From Oscillospiraceae bacterium (GTDB taxonomy: Bacteria > Bacillota > Clostridia > Oscillospirales > CAG-272), in assembly GCA_015064585.1 (NCBI GenBank), contig SVRY01000015.1, forward strand, positions 1-53,034: DNA of 53,034 nt, written 5' to 3'. Below are positions 8,274 to 16,615 of the stretch, in pieces. A model generated the notes under the pieces. It did no database searches, had not been told where the DNA came from, and saw only the letters and a list, made by a program, of their open reading frames with translations. Made by a program: the position numbers and the translations under genes. Each line of letters begins with the position of its first letter. The stretch's first letter is position 1.

Positions 8274-10667
8274 ATGAATTTTGATCGCGCTATATCCATT
8301 CTCGAATTTGATAAAATCAGGCAAATGCTATCGGAAGTAGCGCTTTGTGAAAGTGCCGCCGATATGGCAATGCGCCTGTCTCCAGACGATGATATCCATC
8401 ATATACGCCGCAGACTGCGGGAAACCAGCGATGCCAAAACCTTGGCAGGCAGTAAGGGAGCCCCCTCCTTTTGGGGCGTCAAAGACATCACAGGCAGCCT
8501 TGACCGCGCAGAAAAAAGCGCAGTGCTTACCACAAGAGAGCTATTGGACATTGCGGCAGTGGAAGCATGCGTGGAAGCACTGATCAGTTACCACGGCGAA
8601 AACGAATCCATCACAGGCAGCGTGGATGTATATTTTGAACGTCTGATCCCCCTGCGCTCTCTGCGGCAAAAAATCGTATTCGCCATTTTGGGCGAAGAAA
8701 CCATCGCCGATGAAGCAAGCCCGACTCTTGCCGCCATCCGCCGGCGCATGCGCATTGCCTCCAACCGCATCAAAGAAACACTGCAAAAATATATCACGGG
8801 GAACACCTATTCCAAATATCTGCAGGAAAATATCATCACCAGCCGCAACGGCCGTTACGTAATCCCCGTCAAAGCGGAATGCCGCAATGACATCAAGGGG
8901 CTGGTACACGATACATCCTCCTCGGGAGCAACTCTTTTCATCGAGCCTGCCGCCGTGGTGGAAAGCAATAATGAACTGCGCATTCTGGAAAAGGAAGAGG
9001 AAAAAGAAATTGAGCGCATTTTGGCAGAGCTGTCTGCCATGGCGGCAGACAATGCCTCTTCCCTGCGCCTTGACTACTACAATATTACCGAGCTTGCCTT
9101 CATTTTTGCCAGAGCCGAGCTGTCTTTCCGCATGAATGCCGCAGAGCCTGTCATATCCGAAAAGGGAGGCATTGAGCTCTTCAAAGCAAGGCATCCCTTG
9201 CTGGACCGCAAAACCGCCGTTCCCATCGACATCCGTTTGGGAGATGATTTCACCACCCTTGTGATCACAGGTCCCAACACGGGCGGTAAAACAGTTTCGC
9301 TGAAAACACTGGGACTGCTCACCTTAATGGCGCAGGCAGGACTGCATATTCCCTGTGCCGATCATTCCAAAATACGTATTTTTCATTCGGTTCTTGCCGA
9401 CATCGGTGACGAACAAAGCATTGAGCAATCGCTGTCCACCTTTTCCGCTCATATGAAAAACATTGTAGGCATTCTGGAAGATGCAAATGAGCATTCACTG
9501 GTTCTGTTTGACGAATTGGGTTCAGGAACTGACCCTGTGGAAGGTGCCGCGCTTGCCATGGCTATCTTGGAAACGGTCAAAGACCGCGGCTGCTGCTGTG
9601 CCGCCACCACCCACTATGCCGAGCTGAAAGCTTATGCGCTGGATACCGACGGCGTTTGCAACGCAAGCTGTGAATTTGATATCGAGACCCTGCGACCGAC
9701 CTACCGTTTGATCATCGGTACGCCCGGCCGCTCCAACGCCTTTGCCATTTCCCGTAAACTGGGACTGGATCCCGCCATTATCGACCGTGCCAATGCCCTT
9801 GTGGCTTCGGATAACCGCAGATTTGAAACGGTGGTGGAAAAATTGGAAAATGCCAGAGTGGAAGCCGAGCGTTACCGCGAGCAAATGGCAAAAGAGCGTG
9901 CGGAATACGAGCAGTTCAAGCGCGAAGCGGAAGCTACACTCAAAAAGCGGCTGGCTAACGTGGATAAAGACGTGGAAAAAGCCAAAGAAGAAGCAAACCG
10001 CATCATCATGGGCGCCAAGATCACCAGCAACTATGTTTTCGGGCAATTGGAAGAGCTGAAAAAGAAAAAAGACAGCGAAGACTTTGCCAAAGAATATGAC
10101 CGCGTGCGAAAAGAACTGCGCGGACAGCTGGACGAAGCGAGCGACAAGATCGACCCCGTGATTGAAGACAAAAACGAGGACTATGTTCTTCCACGCGCAC
10201 TGCGCCGCGGCGACAGTGTGGAAATCGTTAATATCGGCAAACAAGGTTTTTTGGAGACCGATCCCGACAAAAACGGTACTGTCACTGTACGTGTGGGCAT
10301 TATGACCACCAAAACCAACATCAAAAATCTGCGTCTGGTGGAGGAAGCCGTCACCATCACCGACAGTTCGGGCAAAAAGACGGGCACCTCCTCCTTTGTA
10401 CCCACGCTGACCAAAACCTTCAGCCCGGAGCTTGACATTCGTGGCGAAACCGGAGACGACGGTTGGTTTATCTTAGATAAGTACCTCGACGATGCTTTGA
10501 TGCTGAAGGTGGCAAGCGTGCGCATCATTCACGGAAAAGGCACCGGGCTTCTTCGCAAACACATCTGGAATATGCTGAAAAAAGACCGCCGTGTGGCATC
10601 CTACCGCATGGGAACCTACGGCGAAGGCGATTCGGGCGTGACGATCGTAGAATTAAAAATCAAATAA
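8274..10667 (+). CDS. mutS2: MutS2 family ATPase/endonuclease
   Basis: A 797-residue protein with the MutS core but no mismatch-recognition domain. Helical lever and clamp regions lead to Walker A GPNTGGKT (333-340), then the DIGDEQSIEQSLSTFSAHM signature and Walker B LVLFDELGSGTDP. A long charged coiled coil (about 515-610) follows, then a KOW-like linker. The C-terminal Smr nuclease domain (about 720-797) has LDIRGE and HGKGTG. In B. subtilis MutS2 acts on collided ribosomes as well as recombination intermediates. It sits 43 bases after recO and is followed by a strong terminator, closing the operon. Confidence 0.95.
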   Translation: MNFDRAISILEFDKIRQMLSEVALCESAADMAMRLSPDDDIHHIRRRLRETSDAKTLAGSKGAPSFWGVKDITGSLDRAEKSAVLTTRELLDIAAVEACVEALISYHGENESITGSVDVYFERLIPLRSLRQKIVFAILGEETIADEASPTLAAIRRRMRIASNRIKETLQKYITGNTYSKYLQENIITSRNGRYVIPVKAECRNDIKGLVHDTSSSGATLFIEPAAVVESNNELRILEKEEEKEIERILAELSAMAADNASSLRLDYYNITELAFIFARAELSFRMNAAEPVISEKGGIELFKARHPLLDRKTAVPIDIRLGDDFTTLVITGPNTGGKTVSLKTLGLLTLMAQAGLHIPCADHSKIRIFHSVLADIGDEQSIEQSLSTFSAHMKNIVGILEDANEHSLVLFDELGSGTDPVEGAALAMAILETVKDRGCCCAATTHYAELKAYALDTDGVCNASCEFDIETLRPTYRLIIGTPGRSNAFAISRKLGLDPAIIDRANALVASDNRRFETVVEKLENARVEAERYREQMAKERAEYEQFKREAEATLKKRLANVDKDVEKAKEEANRIIMGAKITSNYVFGQLEELKKKKDSEDFAKEYDRVRKELRGQLDEASDKIDPVIEDKNEDYVLPRALRRGDSVEIVNIGKQGFLETDPDKNGTVTVRVGIMTTKTNIKNLRLVEEAVTITDSSGKKTGTSSFVPTLTKTFSPELDIRGETGDDGWFILDKYLDDALMLKVASVRIIHGKGTGLLRKHIWNMLKKDRRVASYRMGTYGEGDSGVTIVELKIK

Positions 10668-10704
10668 ATATATCCCTGTTGCATTCAACAGGGATATATT
10701 TATT
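10663..10704. terminator. Bidirectional terminator between mutS2 and lipoprotein gene
   Basis: A 19-bp perfect stem (AATATATCCCTGTTG side at 10663-10681, mirrored at 10686-10704) with a four-base loop. It starts within the mutS2 stop codon. AT-rich arms give U-rich tails in both directions, serving both convergent operons. Confidence 0.9.
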
Positions 10705-10720
10705 GCAATATAAGAGTAAA

Positions 10721-11266
10721 TTACCCAAATTCCGCCTCGCTGATATGAAAGATTCCCTTTCCCATATGGGAATCAAATTCCACACGCAGGGGCGTACCGT
10801 TTGATTTTTTAGTGTATACTTTCATGCTCCCGTCGCTTCCGATGGGCAGTGTATATACGATCATCTCAATACCGTTTGCCTTTTCCTCGCTTTGGGTCAC
10901 AGAGCTTACATCGGGAGACAACAGTGAAAACAGCGTTCCTGCCCCGCCGGGAAGCGTATTTGCCTTCAAGGGAACGCGCAAATCATCATAACTGAGATAA
11001 TACCCCTCTTCTGTTTTTTCAAACGTATACCCCTGCATACGCTCGGGCGATTCAAAGCGAACCGTCCCTGTTTTCCCGTCGGTGGATCTAAGCGTAATTC
11101 CGAATTCATTTTCTCCCACCGCCAGAACACCGCTTAACGTGATAGGGCCTTTCAAAATCTCCAAAGGATTCTCTTTGCTTTCACCGCCGGTCACGCTTTG
11201 GCAAGCACACAGCCCCAGCATCCACAACATCAAAAAAACAGATAGCATTTGCCGAAAGTTTTTCAT
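10721..11266 (-). CDS. Predicted lipoprotein of unknown function
   Basis: A 181-residue protein with a lipoprotein signal (lipobox LCAC, Cys22). The rest looks like a beta-rich domain in two halves: TLSGVLAVGENEFGITLRST, SPERMQGYTFEK and YYLSYDDLRVPLKA, then a C-terminal EMIVYTLPIGSDGSMKVYTKKSNGTPLRVEFD. It resembles small outer-face lipoproteins that bind or sense envelope components, but I do not recognise the family. The ATG has AAGGAGA upstream. It lies 61 bases after the glycerophosphodiesterase gene on the same strand without an obvious own promoter, so it is probably cotranscribed with it. Confidence 0.75.
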   Translation of the reverse strand: MKNFRQMLSVFLMLWMLGLCACQSVTGGESKENPLEILKGPITLSGVLAVGENEFGITLRSTDGKTGTVRFESPERMQGYTFEKTEEGYYLSYDDLRVPLKANTLPGGAGTLFSLLSPDVSSVTQSEEKANGIEMIVYTLPIGSDGSMKVYTKKSNGTPLRVEFDSHMGKGIFHISEAEFG

Positions 11267-11327
11267 TTTCGCTCTCCTTACCGCATATTTGTACTACTAT
11301 ATGCGCCATGAGATAAAAACATGAAAT

Positions 11328-12050
11328 TTATTCCAAGCGATTGGTGGTTATATAATCCACCCCAAGCTCGATCAGCCGTTTTGCTTCCTTGCTATCGTCC
11401 ACCGTCCAGCAGTTAACGGGTATGTTTTCCCTTTTCAGCATTTCCATGGTCCGTGCATTCAGTCGGTCATGGCGCACGTCAAGACCCAGATTGTCTTTTT
11501 TCAGTTTTTCCACCAGATCCATCGTAATTTCCCCGGAGAAAAGGTACTGCACAGCAGAAGACGGCAGAAGCCGGCGCACCGTTTGCACATTGAAATAAGA
11601 AAAGGAAATAAAGATCGTGCGATCAAGATGTCCCGTATTGCGTACAAGCTCTGTGATCTGGCAAATCTGCTCCGTGGTAAATTGGTTTTTCAGTTCAAAT
11701 ACCGCTGTTTTTTCATACTTTTTGCAAATGGAGAAATACTCCTCGGGAGTGGGCAAAATAAGATCTTTTCGTTTTTTTCCGTCCATATCCCGCAAAGTCA
11801 GCCCTCGCAGCGTGTCAAAACTGCTTTTCTCCACATTCAGATTCACATCCCCCGTTACGCGGGCGGTGGTATCATCATGAATGAGAATATATCTGCCGTC
11901 TGCGGTTCGGTGCACATCAGTCTCAATACCGAAATAACTGCGATTGCCCGCCGCCACAAAAGCCGCGGCGGTATTTTCCCGTTCTATAGAAGAAAGCCCT
12001 CTGTGGGCAATGAATTGGGTGTTGGGATGTTCTATTTTAATGGTATCCAT
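11328..12050 (-). CDS. Glycerophosphodiester phosphodiesterase
   Basis: A 240-residue GDPD-family enzyme that hydrolyses glycerophosphodiesters to glycerol-3-phosphate and an alcohol. The catalytic start FIAHRGLSSIERENT holds the HR pair. The metal ligands lie in GIETDVH, followed by LIHDDT with the second catalytic His, and the barrel ends with VNCWTVDDSKEAKRLIELG. There is no signal peptide, so it is cytoplasmic. The ATG follows AAGGAGG, and an excellent sigma-A promoter lies upstream. The downstream lipoprotein gene is probably in the same transcript. Confidence 0.92.
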   Translation of the reverse strand: MDTIKIEHPNTQFIAHRGLSSIERENTAAAFVAAGNRSYFGIETDVHRTADGRYILIHDDTTARVTGDVNLNVEKSSFDTLRGLTLRDMDGKKRKDLILPTPEEYFSICKKYEKTAVFELKNQFTTEQICQITELVRNTGHLDRTIFISFSYFNVQTVRRLLPSSAVQYLFSGEITMDLVEKLKKDNLGLDVRHDRLNARTMEMLKRENIPVNCWTVDDSKEAKRLIELGVDYITTNRLE

Positions 12051-12088
12051 ATTCTGCCTCCTTTATCTCACCAACTGTATACTCACTC

Positions 12089-12117
12089 AGTATATCATCT
12101 TTCCCTTTGATTGTCAA
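12089..12117 (-). promoter_or_regulatory. Sigma-A promoter of the glycerophosphodiesterase gene
   Basis: Minus-strand TTGACA (12117-12112), 17 bases, TATACT (12094-12089). A near-consensus housekeeping promoter. Confidence 0.85.
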
Positions 12118-12149
12118 TTTTCCTTTCGGATCCGTCATGAAATTTTTGC

Positions 12150-12178
12150 TTGCATTTTCTTTGAAAATATGATATACT
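12150..12178 (+). promoter_or_regulatory. Sigma-A promoter upstream of the ECF sigma gene
   Basis: TTGCAT (12150-12155), 17 bases, TATACT (12173-12178) with TG just before the -10. It would give a leader of about 80 bases. Confidence 0.75.
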
Positions 12179-12211
12179 GAGAAAAGAAAAAGTAGTCATT
12201 TTTCTTTTACA

Positions 12212-12237
12212 TGTAACTTATCCCCCATATTTGGTAT
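12212..12237 (+). promoter_or_regulatory. Possible ECF-type autoregulatory promoter
   Basis: TGTAAC, 16 bases and GTAT sit 27 bases before the sigma start codon. This matches the general ECF pattern of an AAC-type -35 and a short GTA -10. It suggests the sigma factor drives its own gene, on top of the housekeeping promoter upstream. Confidence 0.4.
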
Positions 12238-12263
12238 TAACATTATGAAAGGAACGCAAAGTC

Positions 12264-12770
12264 ATGGAAGATTTTGAAGTAATATACACAGAATACTACC
12301 AGCGCATCTATGCATTCCTTTTCAAGATGTGCCAAGACCGAGATCTCAGTGAGGAATTGACCCAAGAAAGCTTTTATCAAGCTCTGAAGAGCTTCCACCG
12401 GTACGACGGAAGTTGTTCCCTTTTCACTTGGCTTGCCGCCATCGCCAAAAACACTTATTTCAAGCATTTGCGCAAAGCATCCCACAGACAGTCCGAGCTG
12501 TATCCCATCGACGATCTCTCCCCTGCCACAGGTGAGGAAGACGATCCTGCCATTCTTTTGCAAAAGCGCGCCGAGCTGGAAGCTCTGCGCCGCATTGTCG
12601 ACCGTCTGCCCGAAAAATATCGCGACGTGGTGATCCTGCGCATCTATGGTGATCTTCCCTTTACGGAAATTGCCAGATCCTTGAAAATCAGTGAAAATTC
12701 AGCCAAGGTTCTGTTTTACAGAGCTAAAAATCAGATCAGAGAGGAGCTTTCTTATGACAATTACCTGTGA
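12264..12770 (+). CDS. ECF RNA polymerase sigma factor
   Basis: A 168-residue sigma-70 family protein with only regions 2 and 4. Region 2 (about 10-72) has RDLSEELTQESFYQALKSF and the aromatic FTWLAAIAKNTYFKHLRK. Region 4 (about 112-165) has LPEKYRDVVILRIYGDLPF and a helix-turn-helix ending in LKISENSAKVLFYRAKNQ. It should direct a small regulon under control of the membrane anti-sigma factor encoded next, with which it overlaps by 17 bases. The stimulus is unknown. The dockerin gene downstream has its own sigma-A-like promoter. Confidence 0.92.
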   Translation: MEDFEVIYTEYYQRIYAFLFKMCQDRDLSEELTQESFYQALKSFHRYDGSCSLFTWLAAIAKNTYFKHLRKASHRQSELYPIDDLSPATGEEDDPAILLQKRAELEALRRIVDRLPEKYRDVVILRIYGDLPFTEIARSLKISENSAKVLFYRAKNQIREELSYDNYL

Positions 12771-13095
12771 ACTGGTGCGCGATCTGTTACCGCTTTATGA
12801 CGACAGCGTGATCAGCACCGACGGCAAAAAGATCGTCACTGTCCACCTTTCCCGCTGTGCTGCCTGCCGTGCTTACCATAAGCAGGTCAAAGAAGGCAAT
12901 CTTGCCGATACCGAATTCTTAAAAAAGGAAGCCTCGGTCCCTTCGGGCGAAAAAGACTTCCGTCCTCTTGCCCGCCGCTACAAGAGAAAGCGCTTTATCT
13001 ACTGGGGCGCTGCCGCCGCAGTTTCTGCTGTCTATGCGGGCACCCTCATTTACTGCATTTCCAAGCTTGCCGATAACGGGGAGAATAAGAAATAA
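12754..13095 (+). CDS. Zinc-finger anti-sigma factor (membrane-anchored)
   Basis: The start is taken as the ATG at 12754 (MTITCELVRDLLPLYDD), because it follows GAGGAG and begins exactly at the conserved zinc-finger start. A longer frame from 12691 would run inside the sigma gene. The 113-residue protein has a ZAS-type zinc site (Cys5, then HLSRCAACRAY) that binds and inhibits ECF sigma factors, and one membrane segment (YWGAAAAVSAVYAGTLIYC, about 85-105). Only a short tail lies outside, so the signal is probably sensed through the membrane segment or by another protein. A terminator follows. Confidence 0.88.
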   Translation: MTITCELVRDLLPLYDDSVISTDGKKIVTVHLSRCAACRAYHKQVKEGNLADTEFLKKEASVPSGEKDFRPLARRYKRKRFIYWGAAAAVSAVYAGTLIYCISKLADNGENKK

Positions 13096-13108
13096 CTTTT
13101 ACGGTTCC

Positions 13109-13151
13109 AAAAAACTATGTGTCCCGACAAAGGGTAAACACATAGTTTTTT
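13109..13151 (+). terminator. Terminator after sigma/anti-sigma operon
   Basis: AAAAAACTATGTGT pairs with ACACATAGTTTTTT (stem about 14 bp) and is followed by more T. Confidence 0.9.
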
Positions 13152-13183
13152 ATTTCATTATTATTTTTATGTGCTTATTACTA

Positions 13184-13212
13184 TTGCATATCTTTTATAT
13201 ATGTGCTATAAT
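13184..13212 (+). promoter_or_regulatory. Sigma-A promoter of the dockerin-protein gene
   Basis: TTGCAT (13184-13189), 17 bases, and a consensus TATAAT (13207-13212) preceded by TG. The leader is about 65 bases and ends in AAGGAGGAG before the ATG. Confidence 0.85.
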
Positions 13213-13283
13213 GTATTTGTATAGATTTTCATATACCAATCATATCAAATAAACAATAATAAATACAAACAAGGAGGAGTATT

Positions 13284-16200
13284 ATGAAAAAATTAACTGC
13301 TGTGTTGTTGACGCTGGCAATCGTATTTGCGCTTGTTCCAATAACAGCCATAGCCCAAAATGACGATCCGGTATTGCTGGTGATCAACAGCGATGCCGCC
13401 GCATCCGGTGACGGATGGGACTGGAATAACAACATACTGACCATTTCAAAGAACGGTATTTTAGATGCAGTGCGCATTGAAAGTACCGTCACCTCAGCAA
13501 AAATCGTTATCACACAAAATATTACGCTAAACAGCCAAAATCTTTCCCAAACCTCCGCCCTGTATGCTGCCTGCGATCTGGAGATCGATACAGGGGAATA
13601 TTCTCTCTCCCTTTATGCAGATGAAGCAATCGTACTGCACGCGGCGGCGGGGCTGATCATTTCGGGCGGCAGTGTATATACCCAGTGCGGCAGTTTTAAA
13701 TACCGCGATGTCACTGTTTCCGAAGGAAATCTGAAAATTCAAAACGCCATGCTGGTCTCGCGCGTGGGCGGTATTTATGTAAACGGCGCTCTGACTGCCG
13801 CAAATGCTCACCTGTCTGCCATAAGCAATGATTACAACGGCATATCGGCACGCTCCGTTTCTTTGGTCGACAGCACCGTATTTGCCGAATCCATTACCGC
13901 CTACGGTATCGATTGCAGCTCGATCACAGTGGACAATTGCAATATAGAAGTCAGCGGGGATGCCGGTGTTATCCGTGCTGACTACCACTATGGCAAATAC
14001 ACCAATACAAACAGCATCCGCTTTACCAATTTAGAAATGGAATATCCCTATGAATACACCGCCACCGCCATTTCGGAAGAAAATGAAAATGGAGACATCT
14101 ACTCTTGGACAGAGCTCTTCGAAGACGGCTACGGAAAAATATACTACCTGATTGCATGCAAAAATACATACGCGGAACAAACCGGTAAAGTACTGGAATT
14201 GTATGTTGGCGGAGTGAATGCCCTGCTCCATCCCGATGGGGACGGCTGGCACTTTGATGCCGAAAACGGCATACTGACCCTTGATAACTGTACGCTTACC
14301 CAGAGCCATGTTTCCTATTACGATACATCCAATACAGATGCGTTGATCTATTTCCAAGGGCAGCTGGTTCTTGAGCTTATCGGCGAAAACCATTTGGAAC
14401 GCACCATCAGTGTTCCCCCCTCCTACTATACAAGCTATTCTGCCATTTGCGGCGATATTTATATGGAAGGAACCATGGACCTCTCAAGTTCGTTGTATAT
14501 TCAAGGAAGCGGCAATCTGACCGCCGGCGTTGTATATCCCGAAGAAGCCCTCGATTGGGAGCTTGAATGGTGCTACGGCATTCACTGTGAAACATCCCTC
14601 AGCGGTCTGAGAGATGGTGGTTGGGCAGATATTTACTGCGGTGTTACCAACCATCCTCGCGCCGCTGCATTCCGTGCGTTTTGGTGCTCTCCATCCTGGT
14701 CAGACAACTCCATTGTTGTTGCCTACAGCGACGTGGAAGGAACGCTTGAAAACGAATACGGCTACAATTGGAACAACAACGACGGTTGGAGAATGAAATT
14801 TATCACCGATTCTTCCTTCTTACACAACAACGGACTGCTCACCATCAACAACAGCTCCGATTCCTCGGGAGAAGGCTGGAATTGGCATGACAATGTTCTC
14901 ACCCTCTCGTCCGATACCGAGGTCAAAGCGGTGGAATTTACCCGCAATCTGACCCATGCCAAGCTCAACTTTACAGGTGATGTAACCTTAGACAGCACCG
15001 AAATGTCGAGTGCTTCCCCCATTTCTGCCAGCTGCGATCTGGAAATCAATACCAATGGCCACAGTCTGACATTACAAAGTAATTATACCGCTGTCAATAT
15101 TACAATAGGAGATCTGCTCATCTCGGGCGGCGAACTGAATATTCAAAACGAATATGACTATGCGATCTGTGTAAACGGAGGAAATCTGACCATTCGCAAT
15201 ACTTCTGTTACTACAGAAAAAGACTTTTACACCACCTCTGCCTATGATGAATTCAATGATTGGACTGAAGTACCCGGCGGCACCATTGCGATTGAAAATT
15301 CTACTATCACCGCCGGTGCAATGAATTCTTATGCAGATATAAACATTGTTTCTTCCAATGTATCTCTGAACGGAGAATGGTATACCCTGAGTGCTCAGGA
15401 AAACACCACGCTGAAAAACAGTACCGTCAACGCCATCCTTCACAGCCAAAACGGAAGCAATGTTTATGCCTACGAGAAGATCACCATAGACAATTGCAAT
15501 ATAACAATCAGCGGCGGAGCTCAGGCTTTTGAAGCCGGCTATACCTATAACGAAGCCGACCTTGGCAATTTAATCTTCATCAATGTAAGCGTAATACAGC
15601 CCACCTCCTATCAAATCGCTTCTCTTTCTACCTCCTATGGCAGCAATTATGTCACTGTTCTGGACGAAAACGGAAATGCCGCCGTTACCTTCACCGCGCA
15701 GGCAGATCTGGCATTGGAAGAGCATATCTGTATTTGGGGCGCTTGGACGGCAGATACGGAAGCAAATACGTATACACGCACCTGTACCGATCCCGCATGC
15801 GGCAAAACCGAAACATTTACCCTCCCAACCGATAAGCCCCTTAATTCCACCTCCGGCTCCAATGCGGCAAATACCGATCTGATTGGTTCTGATATTGATC
15901 TGATCGATCAAATTCTGACCGACGAAGAGCTATCTGAAATGGCATCGGGAAAAGATGTAACGATCTATCTCACTGCCGAAGATATTTCAGGTACGGTTTC
16001 AACCGAAGAAAAGCAGATCATCCAAGCAACTGCCCCCAACAGTTACATCGGTATGTATTTAGATATTGATCTGTACAAAAAAATAGCCGACTCCAATATT
16101 CAAGTCAATCGCACCTTCGGACCCATCACCATCACAATCCGCATTCCCGACAGCTTGATCAACCGCAATGACTTTGCGGCAAGAAGCTATTCGATCATTC

Positions 16201-16547
16201 GTGTCCACGATGAAGGAAACGGAAATTTGACCGCAAGCTTGCTCGAAGGCGTATTTGATGCCAATACGCAGACCTTTACCTTCCAAACCGATTGTTTCTC
16301 CACATATGCGCTGGCATATTATGATGTCCCTGCCGACACACCCACGCAAAAAGGCGATGTCAATTTGGACGGAAATGTAAACATGGACGACGTAACTGCC
16401 TTGATGCGCCATGTACTCAAGGCTCAGATCCTCACCGATGAAACCTCCTTATCCATGGGCGAAGTGACCGGTGATAATACCCTTAACATGGACGACGTTA
16501 CCAAGCTCATGCGTTATGTGCTCAAAGCCACCGATTCATTGGATTGA
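13284..16547 (+). CDS. Secreted repeat protein with C-terminal type I dockerin
   Basis: A 1087-residue protein with a signal peptide (cleaved after ITAIA, about residue 25). The body is beta-rich, Asn/Thr/Tyr-rich and internally duplicated. A block beginning LLVINSDAAASGDGWDWNN (about 35) recurs as LLTINNSSDSSGEGWNWHD (about 518), each leading to ACDLEI or SCDLEI and LIISGG or LLISGG stretches. This looks like a right-handed beta-helix or surface lectin-like repeat. Near residue 815 lies a WGAWTAD plus Cys-pair motif. The C-terminus (about 1022-1087) is a dockerin: two calcium loops, VNLDGNVNMDD and the degenerate VTGDNTLNMDD, each followed by VT-LMR-VLKA. Dockerins bind cohesins and link proteins into cellulosome-like complexes. 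No cohesin or catalytic domain is visible here, so the ligand is unknown. Confidence 0.85.
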   Translation: MKKLTAVLLTLAIVFALVPITAIAQNDDPVLLVINSDAAASGDGWDWNNNILTISKNGILDAVRIESTVTSAKIVITQNITLNSQNLSQTSALYAACDLEIDTGEYSLSLYADEAIVLHAAAGLIISGGSVYTQCGSFKYRDVTVSEGNLKIQNAMLVSRVGGIYVNGALTAANAHLSAISNDYNGISARSVSLVDSTVFAESITAYGIDCSSITVDNCNIEVSGDAGVIRADYHYGKYTNTNSIRFTNLEMEYPYEYTATAISEENENGDIYSWTELFEDGYGKIYYLIACKNTYAEQTGKVLELYVGGVNALLHPDGDGWHFDAENGILTLDNCTLTQSHVSYYDTSNTDALIYFQGQLVLELIGENHLERTISVPPSYYTSYSAICGDIYMEGTMDLSSSLYIQGSGNLTAGVVYPEEALDWELEWCYGIHCETSLSGLRDGGWADIYCGVTNHPRAAAFRAFWCSPSWSDNSIVVAYSDVEGTLENEYGYNWNNNDGWRMKFITDSSFLHNNGLLTINNSSDSSGEGWNWHDNVLTLSSDTEVKAVEFTRNLTHAKLNFTGDVTLDSTEMSSASPISASCDLEINTNGHSLTLQSNYTAVNITIGDLLISGGELNIQNEYDYAICVNGGNLTIRNTSVTTEKDFYTTSAYDEFNDWTEVPGGTIAIENSTITAGAMNSYADINIVSSNVSLNGEWYTLSAQENTTLKNSTVNAILHSQNGSNVYAYEKITIDNCNITISGGAQAFEAGYTYNEADLGNLIFINVSVIQPTSYQIASLSTSYGSNYVTVLDENGNAAVTFTAQADLALEEHICIWGAWTADTEANTYTRTCTDPACGKTETFTLPTDKPLNSTSGSNAANTDLIGSDIDLIDQILTDEELSEMASGKDVTIYLTAEDISGTVSTEEKQIIQATAPNSYIGMYLDIDLYKKIADSNIQVNRTFGPITITIRIPDSLINRNDFAARSYSIIRVHDEGNGNLTASLLEGVFDANTQTFTFQTDCFSTYALAYYDVPADTPTQKGDVNLDGNVNMDDVTALMRHVLKAQILTDETSLSMGEVTGDNTLNMDDVTKLMRYVLKATDSLD

Positions 16548-16586
16548 TGTGTCCATAGCTTATTCTGAATACACATAAAAAGCCAA

Positions 16587-16612
16587 TCGGCAGGATCAAA
16601 CGATCCTGCCGA
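16587..16612. terminator. Terminator between dockerin gene and ABC-F gene
   Basis: TCGGCAGGATC and GATCCTGCCGA form an 11-bp stem with an AAAC loop between the two convergent genes. An A-rich stretch on the left and TTATTTTG on the right give U-rich tails on both strands. Confidence 0.8.
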
Positions 16613-16615
16613 CAC

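Noticed and set aside
9522-10244. A 240-codon minus-strand frame opposite mutS2
   Set aside because: A Phe/His/Val-rich shadow of the MutS2 coiled-coil region, without start signals.
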